A stretch of DNA of 64,000 nt from Burkholderiales bacterium (GCA_035560005.1 DATMAN010000063.1:1-64000), one strand, 5' to 3'. Counted from the first letter of the stretch, positions 1 to 10,221 are shown. A program made the numbers and translations. The notes: generated by a model not told the origin, from the letters alone.

Positions 1-962
1 GGGAAATCGCGCATCGGCCGCGCGCCGCCATAGCTGGAGCGCACGATGCGCCGCTCGCCCATCAGCGAACCCCAGCGAAAGCTCACTTCCTCGTCGACGT
101 TGACCTTGCCCAGCCAGACCACGTTGCCCCCAGGCCGGCAAACCTCCACCGCAAGGCGAAAGACTCTTGCGCTTCCCGCCGCTTCGAACACATGGTCCGC
201 GCCGCGGCCGGCAGTGAGCGATTTCACCTGCTGCGGCACATTTGCGTCGGCTGCGTCGATTGCATGAGTGGCACCGAAGCGCATGGCGCGCGCCAGCTTC
301 TCTCCTCCGAGGTCGATCGCGATGATTCTCTGCGCACCGGCAAGCTTCGCACCCTGCACGGCGTTGAGTCCGACGGCGCCGCAGCCGATCACCGCCACAT
401 TCGAGCCGGGCTCGACCCTGGCCTTGCGTGTCACCGCTCCCACCCCGGTCATCACGCCGCAGCCGATGATGCAGGCGCGGTCGAAAGGCATCTCTTTCGG
501 GATCGGAATAGCGCCGGATTCCGGCACCACCGTCAGCTCGGCATGCGTGGAAGTCACGGAATAGTGGTGCACCTTCGCGCCCTTGCGCTTCATCCTGGAA
601 GTGCCATCCAGCAGAAGTCCCTGGGGCTGGTGGCGGGTGAACGGCTCGCAGAGGATCGGCAAGTCGCGCTCGCAGTAGAAGCAGTGGCCGCAGTGCGGAT
701 TCCAGGACAGGATTACGTGATCGCCCGGCTTTATCCTCGTGACCCGGCTGCCGACCGCTTCCACGATGCCGGCGCCCTCGTGACCCAGCACGATGGGCGT
801 CGGGTAGGCGAGGTGGCCCTGGATCACCTCGAGGTCCGTGTGGCACAGTCCGCTCGCCTTGATCCGCACCAGCACGTCTTCGGGCTGCAGCGGATCCATC
901 TCCAACTCGTCGATGACGAGCGGCGTGCCCACCTTCTCCAATACCGCCGCCTTGAATTTCAT
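1..962 (-). CDS. zinc-dependent alcohol dehydrogenase, class III-like (3' end outside window)
   Basis: Medium-chain Zn alcohol dehydrogenase that would oxidise an alcohol or adduct with NAD in the cytosol. The reading frame starts at ATG 962 (MKFKAAVLEK) and stays open to base 1, so about 320 residues are visible and the C-terminus is missing. Catalytic-zinc motifs GLCHTD and GHEGAG and the structural-zinc cluster CGHCFYCERDLPILC are present, followed by a nucleotide-binding GCGAVGLNAVQGAK segment. It lies 25 bp downstream of the TRAP large-permease gene on the same strand, so it is probably the last gene of that operon. It resembles FrmA and the complete FrmA at 8996-10108, but the substrate is more likely the compound imported by the TRAP system. 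Family assignment is secure; substrate is unknown. Confidence 0.9.
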   Translation of the reverse strand, partial: MKFKAAVLEKVGTPLVIDELEMDPLQPEDVLVRIKASGLCHTDLEVIQGHLAYPTPIVLGHEGAGIVEAVGSRVTRIKPGDHVILSWNPHCGHCFYCERDLPILCEPFTRHQPQGLLLDGTSRMKRKGAKVHHYSVTSTHAELTVVPESGAIPIPKEMPFDRACIIGCGVMTGVGAVTRKARVEPGSNVAVIGCGAVGLNAVQGAKLAGAQRIIAIDLGGEKLARAMRFGATHAIDAADANVPQQVKSLTAGRGADHVFEAAGSARVFRLAVEVCRPGGNVVWLGKVNVDEEVSFRWGSLMGERRIVRSSYGGARPMRDF

Positions 963-987
963 TCGACTCACCTTTTAATAAAAGCGC

Positions 988-2295
988 TCATAGGGAAGGC
1001 AGCCAGAGAGCGATCTGGGGAAAGAAGAGCACCGCCATCAGCACCGCCGCCTGGAGAACGATGAACGGCCATAGCGAAGCAAAGATGTCGTTGAGCGAAA
1101 TGTGCGGCGGCGCCACGCCCTTCAGGTAGAACGCCGCGGGACCGAAGGGCGGCGTGAGGTAGGAGATCTGCATGTTCAGGCAGAACAGCACGCCGAACCA
1201 CACCGGGTCATAGCCCAGCTCGCGCACGATCGGCACGAAGATCGGCATGGTGAGCAGGCAGATGCCCACCCAGTCCATCACACAGCCCAGGATCACCAGA
1301 ATGCCCATCATCATCAGAACGACGACGACCGGGGGTACGGCCAGCCCGGTAAAGAGCTCCTTGACGAACTGGGGCCCGCCAGCGAGATTGTAGACACCGA
1401 TCATCGCCGTCGCGCCGAAGGACAGCCAGAGCAGCATCCCGCAGGTGTGCATGGTCTGCCTGAGGGACTTGCGCACCGCGTCGAAGCTCAACTCGCCGCG
1501 CGCCGCGCAGGCGATCAGCGTGCCGATTACGCCCATGCTCGCGGCCTCCGTGACCGACGCGATCCCGAAGTAGATCGTTCCCAGCACCGCCGCGATCACC
1601 AGCAGCGGAAGTCCGAGCCCTTTGAGCAAAGCGACCTTCTTGCCGAAGGACCTGCTGCGTTCGGCTTCCGGCGCCGGTGGTCCGAGCTTCGGGTCAAGCT
1701 GGCAGCGCGCGAAGATGTAGGTCATGTACACCGCGGAGAGCACGAGCCCCGGGACCACATTGGCCACGAACAGCTCGCCGATCGGGACGTTGACCGTCAG
1801 TCCGTAGATGATGAGCACGATCGAGGGCGGGATCATGGTGCCGAGCGAACCGCCCGCGCAGATCGTTCCGATGGCCAGGCTCTTGTCGTAGCCGAGCCGC
1901 AGCATCTGCGGCAGCGCGATCAGGCCGAGCAGTACGATCTCCCCGCCGATGATCCCGGTCATCGCGCCCATGACGGTCGCCGCGACCATGGTCTGGATGG
2001 CCAGCCCGCCGGGGAGCCGCCCGGCCCACACGCGCATGGCGTCGAACAGGTCTTTCGCCACGCCGGAGCGCTCCATGAGCGAGGCCATCATGATGAACAT
2101 CGGCACCGAGACCAGCGCGTACTCGCCCATGAAGCTGTAGATGCGGCTCGCGACGAGCTGCAGGCCATTGACACCGAACAACCCGACCGTGAACAGCACG
2201 CCGATCAGGCCGGTGACGAAGGCGAGCGGCAGACCCAGCGCCAGCAGCAGGAACATGGCGCCGAACATGAGCAGCGTGATCAGCTCGATGCTCAC
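988..2295 (-). CDS. dctM: TRAP transporter large permease, DctM type
   Basis: Large membrane subunit of a tripartite ATP-independent periplasmic transporter, the ion-coupled translocation channel of the inner membrane. The 435-residue protein has the family's usual length and about a dozen hydrophobic segments, beginning MSIELITLLMFGAMFLL and containing the typical GxxIPPSI-like segment GTMIPPSIVLIIYG near residue 155. The start is GTG at 2295, overlapping the stop of the small-permease gene by four bases (GTGA), which indicates translational coupling. It sits between dctQ and the alcohol dehydrogenase in one minus-strand operon. The substrate cannot be read from this subunit. Confidence 0.95.
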   Translation of the reverse strand: MSIELITLLMFGAMFLLLALGLPLAFVTGLIGVLFTVGLFGVNGLQLVASRIYSFMGEYALVSVPMFIMMASLMERSGVAKDLFDAMRVWAGRLPGGLAIQTMVAATVMGAMTGIIGGEIVLLGLIALPQMLRLGYDKSLAIGTICAGGSLGTMIPPSIVLIIYGLTVNVPIGELFVANVVPGLVLSAVYMTYIFARCQLDPKLGPPAPEAERSRSFGKKVALLKGLGLPLLVIAAVLGTIYFGIASVTEAASMGVIGTLIACAARGELSFDAVRKSLRQTMHTCGMLLWLSFGATAMIGVYNLAGGPQFVKELFTGLAVPPVVVVLMMMGILVILGCVMDWVGICLLTMPIFVPIVRELGYDPVWFGVLFCLNMQISYLTPPFGPAAFYLKGVAPPHISLNDIFASLWPFIVLQAAVLMAVLFFPQIALWLPSL

Positions 2296-2795
2296 GCGCG
2301 GCCTGCGCGCCCCCTCAGCGCGGAAACATCCTGGACGAAGTGCAGCGCCGACTGCAGGGTCATCACCACCGCGCAGACCGCGAAGAGGGTTTTCAGATAC
2401 ACCGGAATCGGCCAGTTGAGCGCGGTCCCGGTCTTCTCCATGACCTTGAGCGCCAGCCCTGCCTGCACCAACGTGGCGAAGGTGAGAAATCCGCAGAAAG
2501 CCAGGGCGAACAGGGAACCCAGCGCGCGGGACCAGCGCCGGGCCGCCGGGCTCATGCGCTCATAGAAGAAGCCGATCGCGATGTGATGGCGATCCTGATG
2601 CACGTAGGGACCGCCGATGACGAAACAGGTAGCTGCCAGCGCGACGGAAAGCTCATGCACCCACAGCGTGGGCGCATTGAGCAGATAGCGCATCGTCACT
2701 TCATAGGCGGTGATGAGGACGACGACAAGGTACAGCCAGCTCGCCGTCTCGCCCGCTCGGCGCACGAGCCGGGCGATGCGCTCCTCCAGGCGCAT
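2292..2795 (-). CDS. dctQ: TRAP transporter small permease, DctQ type
   Basis: Four-helix small membrane subunit of the TRAP transporter, which pairs with DctM. The protein has 167 residues, matching the family, with hydrophobic helices around residues 18-38, 50-68, 88-108 and 130-150 and the usual conserved segment WVHELSVALAATCFVIGGPY. ATG at 2795 follows a good ribosome site (GGGGGA). The gene lies 60 bp after the substrate-binding protein gene and overlaps dctM by four bases. Confidence 0.92.
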   Translation of the reverse strand: MRLEERIARLVRRAGETASWLYLVVVLITAYEVTMRYLLNAPTLWVHELSVALAATCFVIGGPYVHQDRHHIAIGFFYERMSPAARRWSRALGSLFALAFCGFLTFATLVQAGLALKVMEKTGTALNWPIPVYLKTLFAVCAVVMTLQSALHFVQDVSALRGRAGRA

Positions 2796-2855
2796 AGTTC
2801 CCCCTGGTGTTGTTCCGGCGTCTTCTCGCGGCGGCGGGAGTCGGGTCCCGCCAGC

Positions 2856-3893
2856 CTATTGCAGCAGCCCCAGTTGCTGCAGGAAGGCGATCTGGGAGTC
2901 GTAGACCCTCTGCGCCATGGGGCTCTTGGCAGCATAGCTCTTCCACACGCCCCTGGCGATCTCCCGGAACTTCTGCCGCTCGCCCGGCGGTAAGTCGATC
3001 GGCTCGAACCCGCGTCTGGTCGCCTCGACCGCGATCTTCTGGTCCGCGAGGTAGTTGCGCTGGATCATCTCGCGCGCGTACTCATGGGTGGCGACTTCGA
3101 TCGCGGCCCGCAGGTCGGCAGGCAGCGCTTCCCAGCGCTTCAAGTTGATCGAGATGTCGCCGCTCGGCATCGAGTGAAACCCCGGATAGGTCGGATATCT
3201 CGCGAGCCTGTGGTAGCCGAGATCCTCGTTCATCGACAATGTGCCCCAATCGCTCGCATCGACTACGCCCCGTTCGAGGGCGGTGTAGACCTCGCTGCCC
3301 GGCAGCTGGACGGGCGCGGCGCCAAGCAGGCTGAAGATCTCTCCGCTCATCCCCTGCGGTGCGCGGATCTTCAGGCCCTTGAAATCGGCCAGCGCGCGCA
3401 GCGGCCGCTTCGAGACCAGGGATTCGACGCCGTACCACACGCCGCCGACGTAGCGAACGCCATACTGTGCATACAGCTCGCGTGCCAGCTCCTTGCCTCC
3501 GCCATATTCCATCCACATTTGCATTTGATAAGGATTGTCGAAGGCGCCCTGAGGATCGCCAATCAACGCGAATGCCGCGTCCTTTCCGGTGTAATAGGCC
3601 GGGCCGCCATTCTGGCCATCGAGCACGCCGGCACCGACGGCGTCCAGGCCTTCGGGAGGGGCCACTACTGCATTGGTCGGCAGCGCCTCGATCCTGAGAC
3701 GTCCGCCTGAGAGCGTCTCCACGCGCTTCGCGAAATCCTCGAAGAGCTGCTGCGGGAGCGTGCCCGACTGCCAGTAAGACTGCATCTTCCACTGCAAGGT
3801 CGGGCTTGGCCCGGCTGGCTGCTGCACCTGCTCGGTCTTCTGCCCGCAGGCGACCAGCACGAATACGATCGCGGCAAGCAGCGGATTTCTCAC
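2856..3893 (-). CDS. dctP: TRAP transporter solute-binding lipoprotein, DctP type
   Basis: Periplasmic receptor of the TRAP system, 345 residues. The N-terminus MRNPLLAAIVFVLVACGQK is a short lipoprotein signal with Cys16 as the likely lipidated residue. The DctP fold is supported by the FAKRVETLSGGRLRIEALP stretch near residue 50 and by KGLKIRAPQ near residue 170, where the conserved Arg that binds the ligand carboxylate is expected; WGTLSMNEDLGYHRLARY follows. The start is GTG at 3893, preceded by GGGAG at proper spacing. The receptor fold implies an organic acid ligand, but its identity is unknown. A 172-bp gap separates it from the upstream PhyH gene, with no obvious terminator in it. Confidence 0.93.
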   Translation of the reverse strand: MRNPLLAAIVFVLVACGQKTEQVQQPAGPSPTLQWKMQSYWQSGTLPQQLFEDFAKRVETLSGGRLRIEALPTNAVVAPPEGLDAVGAGVLDGQNGGPAYYTGKDAAFALIGDPQGAFDNPYQMQMWMEYGGGKELARELYAQYGVRYVGGVWYGVESLVSKRPLRALADFKGLKIRAPQGMSGEIFSLLGAAPVQLPGSEVYTALERGVVDASDWGTLSMNEDLGYHRLARYPTYPGFHSMPSGDISINLKRWEALPADLRAAIEVATHEYAREMIQRNYLADQKIAVEATRRGFEPIDLPPGERQKFREIARGVWKSYAAKSPMAQRVYDSQIAFLQQLGLLQ

Positions 3894-4065
3894 GTGGTTT
3901 GTCTCCCTGGTCGTGAACGTCGTCAGTGCCGCAGCCCGGCGCCGGCATCAGTCTCGCAGCGCAAAAGGCGCCGGGCACAGCCGGTCATCGAAGCACGACA
4001 GTGGTCGGATTCTGGCCGCATCCTCGACCGAGCCTGCCGGTTCTTCGCCTCTCGCCCTTGCGCCT

Positions 4066-4935
4066 TCACCCCCGCCCTGGCGCCCGGTCCGTGCCCCGAT
4101 AGAGGATCCGGTTGGCTTCTTCGGTGATCAACCGGTGCGCGGCGCGCTCCTCCTCGCCGAACTCGACCTTCGGTACCGGCTCGTACTCGAAATGACGGTA
4201 GCGATCCACGCCGCGCACAAGCGTGGCATAGTCCTTGGGGCCGGCGGTCTGTCGCACGTAGGTCGGCACGTACCGGATCGCAAGTCCGATGCGCCGGTAG
4301 TCGGCGCGGTTGGGCTCGGAGCCATGCACCATGCGCACATGGTGCAGCGACATCTCGCCCGGCTGCAGCGTCATGTCCACCACCGTGCGCTCGTCGACCT
4401 CCACCATTACCTCCTGCCCGCGCGTCAACAGATTGTTCTGGGCAAAGGTGTCCCTGTGCGGAAGCTGGTCCTTGAGGTGGCTGCCTGGCACGACCCGCAT
4501 CGCGCCGTTCGCCGGATCGCTCACGGAAAACGCCACCCAGGCGGTCACGATGTCGGGGTGCGACAGGCCCCAGTACGTGGAATCCTGGTGCCAGGAGATG
4601 TAGGCCGGATCGTGAGGTTCCTTGATGAAAAAACTCGATCCCCACACCAGCAGATCGGGGCCGAGCAGATCTTCGATCGCATCCACGATGCCGGGGTGCC
4701 GGATGAGCTGGTTGACCCACTTGAAGACCAGATGCGGCTTGTTGCGGTACGCGGTCTTCATGATGAGCCCGTGCTGCGCTTCGAACTCCTCCAGCCGGCG
4801 CCGGTAACCGGCGGCCTCCTCGGCAGACATCACGCGCAACGGAAAGTGATAGCCGTTGCGATTGAAAGCCTCCACCTGCTCCGCGGTGAGCCGCCGGGTG
4901 GTTGCGGCCCTGGATGATCGCTGCGCAGTTTCCAT
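4066..4935 (-). CDS. phytanoyl-CoA dioxygenase (PhyH) family protein
   Basis: Fe(II)/2-oxoglutarate-dependent oxygenase of the PhyH family, 289 residues. The iron triad is visible: WHQDSTYW supplies the HxD pair near residue 135, and HHVRMVHGSEPNRADYRRIG supplies the distal His, followed by the Arg that would hold 2-oxoglutarate. PhyH enzymes hydroxylate or oxidatively dealkylate small molecules, and the substrate here is unknown. ATG 4935 follows GGAG. The gene lies between the SMP-30 lactonase and the TRAP genes in the same minus-strand operon, so it probably acts on the imported compound. A second PhyH protein is encoded at 10272-11159. Confidence 0.88.
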   Translation of the reverse strand: METAQRSSRAATTRRLTAEQVEAFNRNGYHFPLRVMSAEEAAGYRRRLEEFEAQHGLIMKTAYRNKPHLVFKWVNQLIRHPGIVDAIEDLLGPDLLVWGSSFFIKEPHDPAYISWHQDSTYWGLSHPDIVTAWVAFSVSDPANGAMRVVPGSHLKDQLPHRDTFAQNNLLTRGQEVMVEVDERTVVDMTLQPGEMSLHHVRMVHGSEPNRADYRRIGLAIRYVPTYVRQTAGPKDYATLVRGVDRYRHFEYEPVPKVEFGEEERAAHRLITEEANRILYRGTDRAPGRG

Positions 4936-5011
4936 TGTCTCGCTCCTGCCCGAAAGCCCGCAGGGACCTCACGGTCCCTGCGCTTGCTCAAAGCAGAGAA
5001 TGTCCGTCGCC

Positions 5012-6091
5012 TTAGGGCAGGTGATAGCCCTTCCTGTTGGTCCGCACGCGGTACAGACTCTTGCCCGAGGTAATGTAGAGAATGTTCGCCATGTCTCCCC
5101 GACCGAACCCCACGTTGGTCGGCAGTTCTTTGCCGGTGGAGATGAAGCCGACTTCCCGGCCGTCGGGCGAATAGACCGCGATGCCGGGCCGGTGCTCGCA
5201 GCGCTCGGCGACCCAGATGAAGCCTTCCGAGTCCATGACCAGACCGTCGGGCCCGCTGCACGCGGGACTGCGGTCCTTGCTGTAGTCCTTGAACACGCGG
5301 CGGTTGGACAGCGTGCCGTCGGCGTTCACGTCGTAGACCTGCAGCAGGTGATGCCCCTGCAGCGTCTTCTCCCCCTGCTTCAGGTTCTCGAAGGCGAGGA
5401 AGCCGTTGTCGTTGCTGACGATGTACATGCGCTTCTGGTCCGGCGAGATGGCGATGCCGTTGCACTTGCCGCAGTCGGTCGCCACGCGCGATACCGTGCC
5501 GTCCGGATCCAGGCGGTAGGCCGCGAAGCCATCCGCCATCACGGGCTCGTGGCCGAGGTAGCGCGGATCGGTGAAATAGATGCGGCCCTGCTCGTCGATC
5601 GTGATGTCGTTCAAGGCGTTGAATGGCTTGCCCTCGAAGCCCCCGGCGAGAATCATGCTGCGGCCGGTCTTCATGTCGATCTTGGCGAGCATGCGCAGGC
5701 CGAAGTCCGCACCCATCGCCAGGATCATGTTGCCTTCGCGATCGAACTTGGTGCCGTTGGACATGCCCGAGGGGCTGCGGAAGATCTCCGCCTTGCCGGT
5801 CTTCGGGTTGTACTTCCACACGTGGCCGCCCATCGGATGCTTGCCGCTCGGGTCCTTGCAGAACCTGGTGAAGGTGATGTCGCTGAAATAAACCATGTTG
5901 TCCGGGCCCACGGACACGCCCTCGCTGAAGCAGTCGGCCTCGAACAGTTTCTCCACCTTCGCCCCCGAAGGAAACACGTTCCCCGTGGGAGCAGGAAACC
6001 CGGCGTCGGTCTGTGCGCCGGCCAGGCCGATCAGTCCGAAGCAGGCGCCCACGACGGCGGCACTTTGTCGCGCAAAACGCATCGCTCTCAT
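5012..6091 (-). CDS. secreted SMP-30/gluconolactonase-like protein
   Basis: Six-bladed beta-propeller of the SMP-30/Gnl/LRE family, probably a lactonase, 359 residues from ATG 6091. The N-terminus MRAMRFARQSAAVVGACFGLIG ending near AGA is a Sec-type signal peptide, so the mature protein is periplasmic. Propeller repeats are seen as VGPDNMVYFSDI, EGNMILAMGAD, LNDITIDEQGRIYFTDPRY (metal-binding Asn and Asp), CNGIAISPDQKRMYIV and GPDGLVMDSEGFIWVA. AGGAGG lies six bases before ATG 6091; a GTG just upstream is a less good start. It is the first gene of the minus-strand operon and diverges from the IclR regulator. Confidence 0.87.
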   Translation of the reverse strand: MRAMRFARQSAAVVGACFGLIGLAGAQTDAGFPAPTGNVFPSGAKVEKLFEADCFSEGVSVGPDNMVYFSDITFTRFCKDPSGKHPMGGHVWKYNPKTGKAEIFRSPSGMSNGTKFDREGNMILAMGADFGLRMLAKIDMKTGRSMILAGGFEGKPFNALNDITIDEQGRIYFTDPRYLGHEPVMADGFAAYRLDPDGTVSRVATDCGKCNGIAISPDQKRMYIVSNDNGFLAFENLKQGEKTLQGHHLLQVYDVNADGTLSNRRVFKDYSKDRSPACSGPDGLVMDSEGFIWVAERCEHRPGIAVYSPDGREVGFISTGKELPTNVGFGRGDMANILYITSGKSLYRVRTNRKGYHLP

Positions 6092-6211
6092 CACACTCCT
6101 CCTCTTTGCTTTACTTTCTCGATGGTCGGCCGCGTCGCGGCCGGGAAAATGGCTTGGATTGCCACGCGGCGCCTGATTGCCGCTTGCAGGCAGTGTTCAC
6201 CTATAAAATGG

Positions 6212-6229
6212 GTTTTCAAATTTAAAAAC
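6212..6229. promoter_or_regulatory. candidate IclR operator in the smp30-iclR divergent region
   Basis: An AT-rich island, unusual in this GC-rich region, contains the near-palindrome GTTTTCAAA / TTTAAAAAC (8 of 9 positions symmetric). It lies 11 bases before the TTG start of the IclR gene, so bound protein would block the regulator's own expression and perhaps the divergent catabolic operon. TATAAA at 6202-6207 just upstream could be a -10 element. The role is inferred from position and symmetry. Confidence 0.45.
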
Positions 6230-6240
6230 GGAGTTCGACG

Positions 6241-7041
6241 TTGTCAACAAAAAAACGCGCGGTGCATCGCAACAAGGCGCGCTACTCCGCTCCGGCGCTG
6301 GAAAAGGGCCTGGACGTGCTGGAGCTGCTGGCGCAGGAAGCGCATGGACTGAGCCTGCAGGAGATCGCGCAGCGGCTCGCACGCTCGCCCAACGAGATCT
6401 ATCGGATGCTCGACGTGCTCGTACGCAGGGGTTTTCTCGCACGCCGGCCGGATGCGACCTACGTCCTGACCCTGCGCCTGTTCGAGCTGGCGCACCGGCA
6501 TCCGCCGATGGGCCGGCTGCTCGACGTGGCGATGCCGCACATGCAGGAGCTGGCGCGCCTGACCGGACAGTCGAATCACCTGTGCGTGCATCACGACCGG
6601 CGGCTCGTCGTTCTTGCGCGCGCCGAGCCTCCGGAGCCCATGAGCGCCTCTTTCCGGCAGGGCGCGCACTTTCCGTTTCACGACGACCGCGTCTCGGCAC
6701 GCGTGATCTCCGCGTTCCAGCCGCCCGACAAGCGGCCCTGGTACCTGTCCGAGTTGCTGGCCGACGAAAAGCCGAGTGAGGCGCGGCGCCGGGCGCTCGC
6801 GAAGAGACTGGACGAAATTCGCGACCGGGGCCATGACGAAGGGCCCAGCGATACCGTCTCCGGAGTGGTCGACATCTGCTTCCCGATCTTCGACCATTTC
6901 GGCGTGGTCGCCGCGATGACGGTCGTTTATCTGAAGCACCGCGACGTGCGCGTGGACATTCCCACCGCGCGCGAGCACGCACGCACGGTGTCGCAGTCGA
7001 TCTCGCGGGCGCTCGGCCACACCGAGACCGCTGCGGCGTGA
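6241..7041 (+). CDS. IclR family transcriptional regulator
   Basis: DNA-binding regulator of 266 residues. The N-terminal winged helix covers about residues 15-75 (LEKGLDVLELLAQE, then LSLQEIAQRLARSPNEIYRMLDVLV), and the effector-binding GAF-like domain fills residues 90-255 (VAMPHMQELARLTGQSNHLC). The start is TTG at 6241 preceded by GGAG; the TTG and the operator-like palindrome over the leader suggest low, self-controlled expression. It diverges from the smp30-phyH-TRAP-adh operon and most simply controls it in response to the imported compound or an intermediate. Its 3' end lies 13 bp from the convergent isomerase-like gene. Confidence 0.93.
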   Translation: MSTKKRAVHRNKARYSAPALEKGLDVLELLAQEAHGLSLQEIAQRLARSPNEIYRMLDVLVRRGFLARRPDATYVLTLRLFELAHRHPPMGRLLDVAMPHMQELARLTGQSNHLCVHHDRRLVVLARAEPPEPMSASFRQGAHFPFHDDRVSARVISAFQPPDKRPWYLSELLADEKPSEARRRALAKRLDEIRDRGHDEGPSDTVSGVVDICFPIFDHFGVVAAMTVVYLKHRDVRVDIPTAREHARTVSQSISRALGHTETAAA

Positions 7042-7054
7042 ATCCCTCGACCTG

Positions 7055-7915
7055 CTAGGCCGCGCGCGCTTCCTGCGCTTCCTCGTCCTCGATCCTCTTC
7101 CACAGCGCGCGGATCATGTCCTTGAGCATCAGCGACTCTTCCCAGCGGTCGGACAGCTCGTAACCGTCGCGTCCGGTGATCGCGTACTCCTTCGGCCCGA
7201 GCTCGCAGAGGAAAGTGAGCGTGGCGTCCTTGGGTGCGCGCCGGCGCCAGCTGCGCAAGCCGTATTCCCACCACTGCATGAACAGGTCGACCCAGTGCTT
7301 CATGGTGGGGAAGCTGATCTGGATCTGGATCTGCTCGCGGCTCGCGACGCGACCGTGGTAGGCCCAGCAGTGGTCCATGATCCGATGCATGAGCACGTGG
7401 TGCTCGTCGGGCACCGGATACCAGAACTCGCGCCCGACGAGATAGTGCGAGAGATCTCCCGTGAGCTTCAGGTCGGGGAAGCAGTCCAGAAGGCGCAGCG
7501 TGAAGTGCAGGTCGGTCGTCATGCGGTCGCGGTGCGTCTCCATGAACATCGGAATGCCCGCGTCGTCGGCGAGCCGCCGCCAGCCTTCGACATAGGGAAT
7601 GCAGTCCTCCAGCCGCAGTGGCCGCACGTCCGCCTGCAGGTTGATGTGGTCGGCACCCAGTTCCTGCACATACTCGATGACGGGTTTGAGGTCATCCACC
7701 GTCTTCGGATAGCACTGCGCCTGCCAGATCATCCCGTGCGCGCGCAGGAAAGAGGTGACCTCCCTTGCGAAGCCGTAGTCGATGAAGCGCACTCCGCAGC
7801 CGTCGAAACCGGCGTCGCGGATCATCGTAAGCTTCTCTTCCAGCGTCCACTCGAGGCCATCGGGCCGGCGGCGCTCCATGGCCCAGAGCGATTGCAGCAC
7901 TTTCAGCTTTTGCAT
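7055..7915 (-). CDS. sugar phosphate isomerase/epimerase-like TIM barrel
   Basis: AP-endonuclease-2/xylose-isomerase-like TIM barrel, 286 residues, starting at ATG 7915 (MQKLKVLQSLWAM). Barrel features include KLTMIRDAGFDGCGVRF near residue 30, GADHINLQADV near 90, MFMETHRDRMTTD near 125 (metal-site Glu and His), LKLTGDLSHYLVG near 150 and QIQISFP near 195. Members isomerise or epimerise sugars and inositols using a divalent metal; the exact reaction is not readable. It precedes fghA on the transcript strand by position and could belong either with the IclR cluster or with the formaldehyde genes. An upstream in-frame extension to 8101 enters the fghA coding region and was rejected. Confidence 0.85.
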   Translation of the reverse strand: MQKLKVLQSLWAMERRRPDGLEWTLEEKLTMIRDAGFDGCGVRFIDYGFAREVTSFLRAHGMIWQAQCYPKTVDDLKPVIEYVQELGADHINLQADVRPLRLEDCIPYVEGWRRLADDAGIPMFMETHRDRMTTDLHFTLRLLDCFPDLKLTGDLSHYLVGREFWYPVPDEHHVLMHRIMDHCWAYHGRVASREQIQIQISFPTMKHWVDLFMQWWEYGLRSWRRRAPKDATLTFLCELGPKEYAITGRDGYELSDRWEESLMLKDMIRALWKRIEDEEAQEARAA

Positions 7916-7961
7916 TGCTCCCTCCACCGTTTTGAAGCGTTCACCGCGGCGAGCGCTTGTC

Positions 7962-8804
7962 TCAGGCACCGAGCTGGGCGGCGTGATGGCGCAGATGGTC
8001 TTCGACGAAAGTCGAAATGAAATAGTAGCCGTGATCGTATCCCGCATGGCGGCGCAATTGCAGCGACTGCTTTTTCTGCCTGCACGCCGCCTCGAATACA
8101 TCCGGATACAGTTGTTCGGCGAGAAACTTGTCCGCCATGCCCTGATCGAGCAATATCGGCCCGGGAAAGGGCGCGCGCCTCACCAGCTCGCTCGCATCGT
8201 ACTCGCGCCAGACCGTCGGATCCTCGCCCAGATAACCGTGAAACGCCTTCTGCCCCCAGGGACAGCGCATCGGCGCGCAAATCGGCGCGAGCGCGGAGAG
8301 GGACCGATACCGGTCCGGATTGCGAAACGCGCACACCAGGGCGCCGTGCCCGCCCATTGAATGACCGAAAATGCCTTGTCTGCCGCCGTCGGCAGGAAAG
8401 TGCTCGCCAATGATCCGTGGCAGCTCGCGAGTCACGTAGCTGTACATCCGGTAGTGCTTCGACCAGGGCTCCCGCAGCGCATCGACGTAGAAGCCGGCGC
8501 CGAGTCCGAAATCCCAGGAATCGGCCTCGCCGGGAATATTGGCGCCCCGCGGGCTCGTGTCCGGCGCAACCAGCATGAGGCCCGCCTTTGCCGCGAAACG
8601 CTGGGCGCCAGCCTTGATCATGAAGGTTTCCTCGGTACAGGTCAGACCCGCCAGGTAGTAGAGCACCGGCACCTTGGCGTGCCTCGCGTGCGGCGGCCGA
8701 TAGACCGAGAAGCGCATCGGCAGGCCGATCTCTGCCGAATCGTGCAGATAGAAGCCCTGCACGCCTTCGAAGCACTTATGCTCGCTGATGGTCCTGATGG
8801 CCAT
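7962..8804 (-). CDS. fghA: S-formylglutathione hydrolase
   Basis: Esterase-D-type alpha/beta hydrolase that cleaves S-formylglutathione to glutathione and formate, the second step of glutathione-dependent formaldehyde oxidation in the cytosol. The 280-residue protein starts MAIRTISEHKCFEG, as the family does. GHSMGGHGAL carries the nucleophile Ser, DQGMADKFL holds the acidic residue and HAGYDHGYYFI the catalytic His. ATG 8804 is preferred over an in-frame ATG at 8864 because the extra 20 codons fall into the intergenic repeat at 8822-8940. It lies downstream of frmA on the same strand. Confidence 0.95.
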   Translation of the reverse strand: MAIRTISEHKCFEGVQGFYLHDSAEIGLPMRFSVYRPPHARHAKVPVLYYLAGLTCTEETFMIKAGAQRFAAKAGLMLVAPDTSPRGANIPGEADSWDFGLGAGFYVDALREPWSKHYRMYSYVTRELPRIIGEHFPADGGRQGIFGHSMGGHGALVCAFRNPDRYRSLSALAPICAPMRCPWGQKAFHGYLGEDPTVWREYDASELVRRAPFPGPILLDQGMADKFLAEQLYPDVFEAACRQKKQSLQLRRHAGYDHGYYFISTFVEDHLRHHAAQLGA

Positions 8805-8821
8805 GAACGAATTCAAGCGCT

Positions 8822-8940
8822 CGCCGCGCAGGATGCGAAGCGATACGCAGAAAGAGCGAGCCATGAGGGCATGAAGACCCGAAGATAGAGAAGAACTTCA
8901 TGCGCTTTCTTCGTGCTCCTTTGTGTCCTTGCGCGGCGTG
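8822..8940. repeat. hairpin-forming intergenic repeat, copy 1
   Basis: The left part (CGCCGCGCAGGATGCGAAG...) is an imperfect reverse complement of the right part, which reads CTTCGTGCTCCTTTGTGTCC followed by TTGCGCGGCG. The whole sits between frmA and fghA and could fold into a long imperfect hairpin in the transcript. The core resembles elements at 19336, 37751, 38653, 39655, 49515 and 52467. Confidence 0.55.
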
Positions 8941-8995
8941 CTTTACAGGGTTGCCTGTTCCGCGTCCCCCGCGCCCTCGGCGGTGAGACCCTGAC

Positions 8996-10108
<1,113 letters not shown>

Positions 10109-10221
10109 GGGTCTCCTCCTGGTCTTCGTCCGGCCGCCACGCCGGGCCGCGGTGTCCGCTACAGTATAGTGAACCGGCGTGAGGCAGCCGGAGCCACCGC
10201 CGCAATGCAACGCATCGCGAC

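Noticed and set aside
8805-8864. N-terminal extension of fghA to ATG 8864
   Set aside because: The extra codons lie in the intergenic repeat, and the family begins at ISEHKCF, close to ATG 8804.
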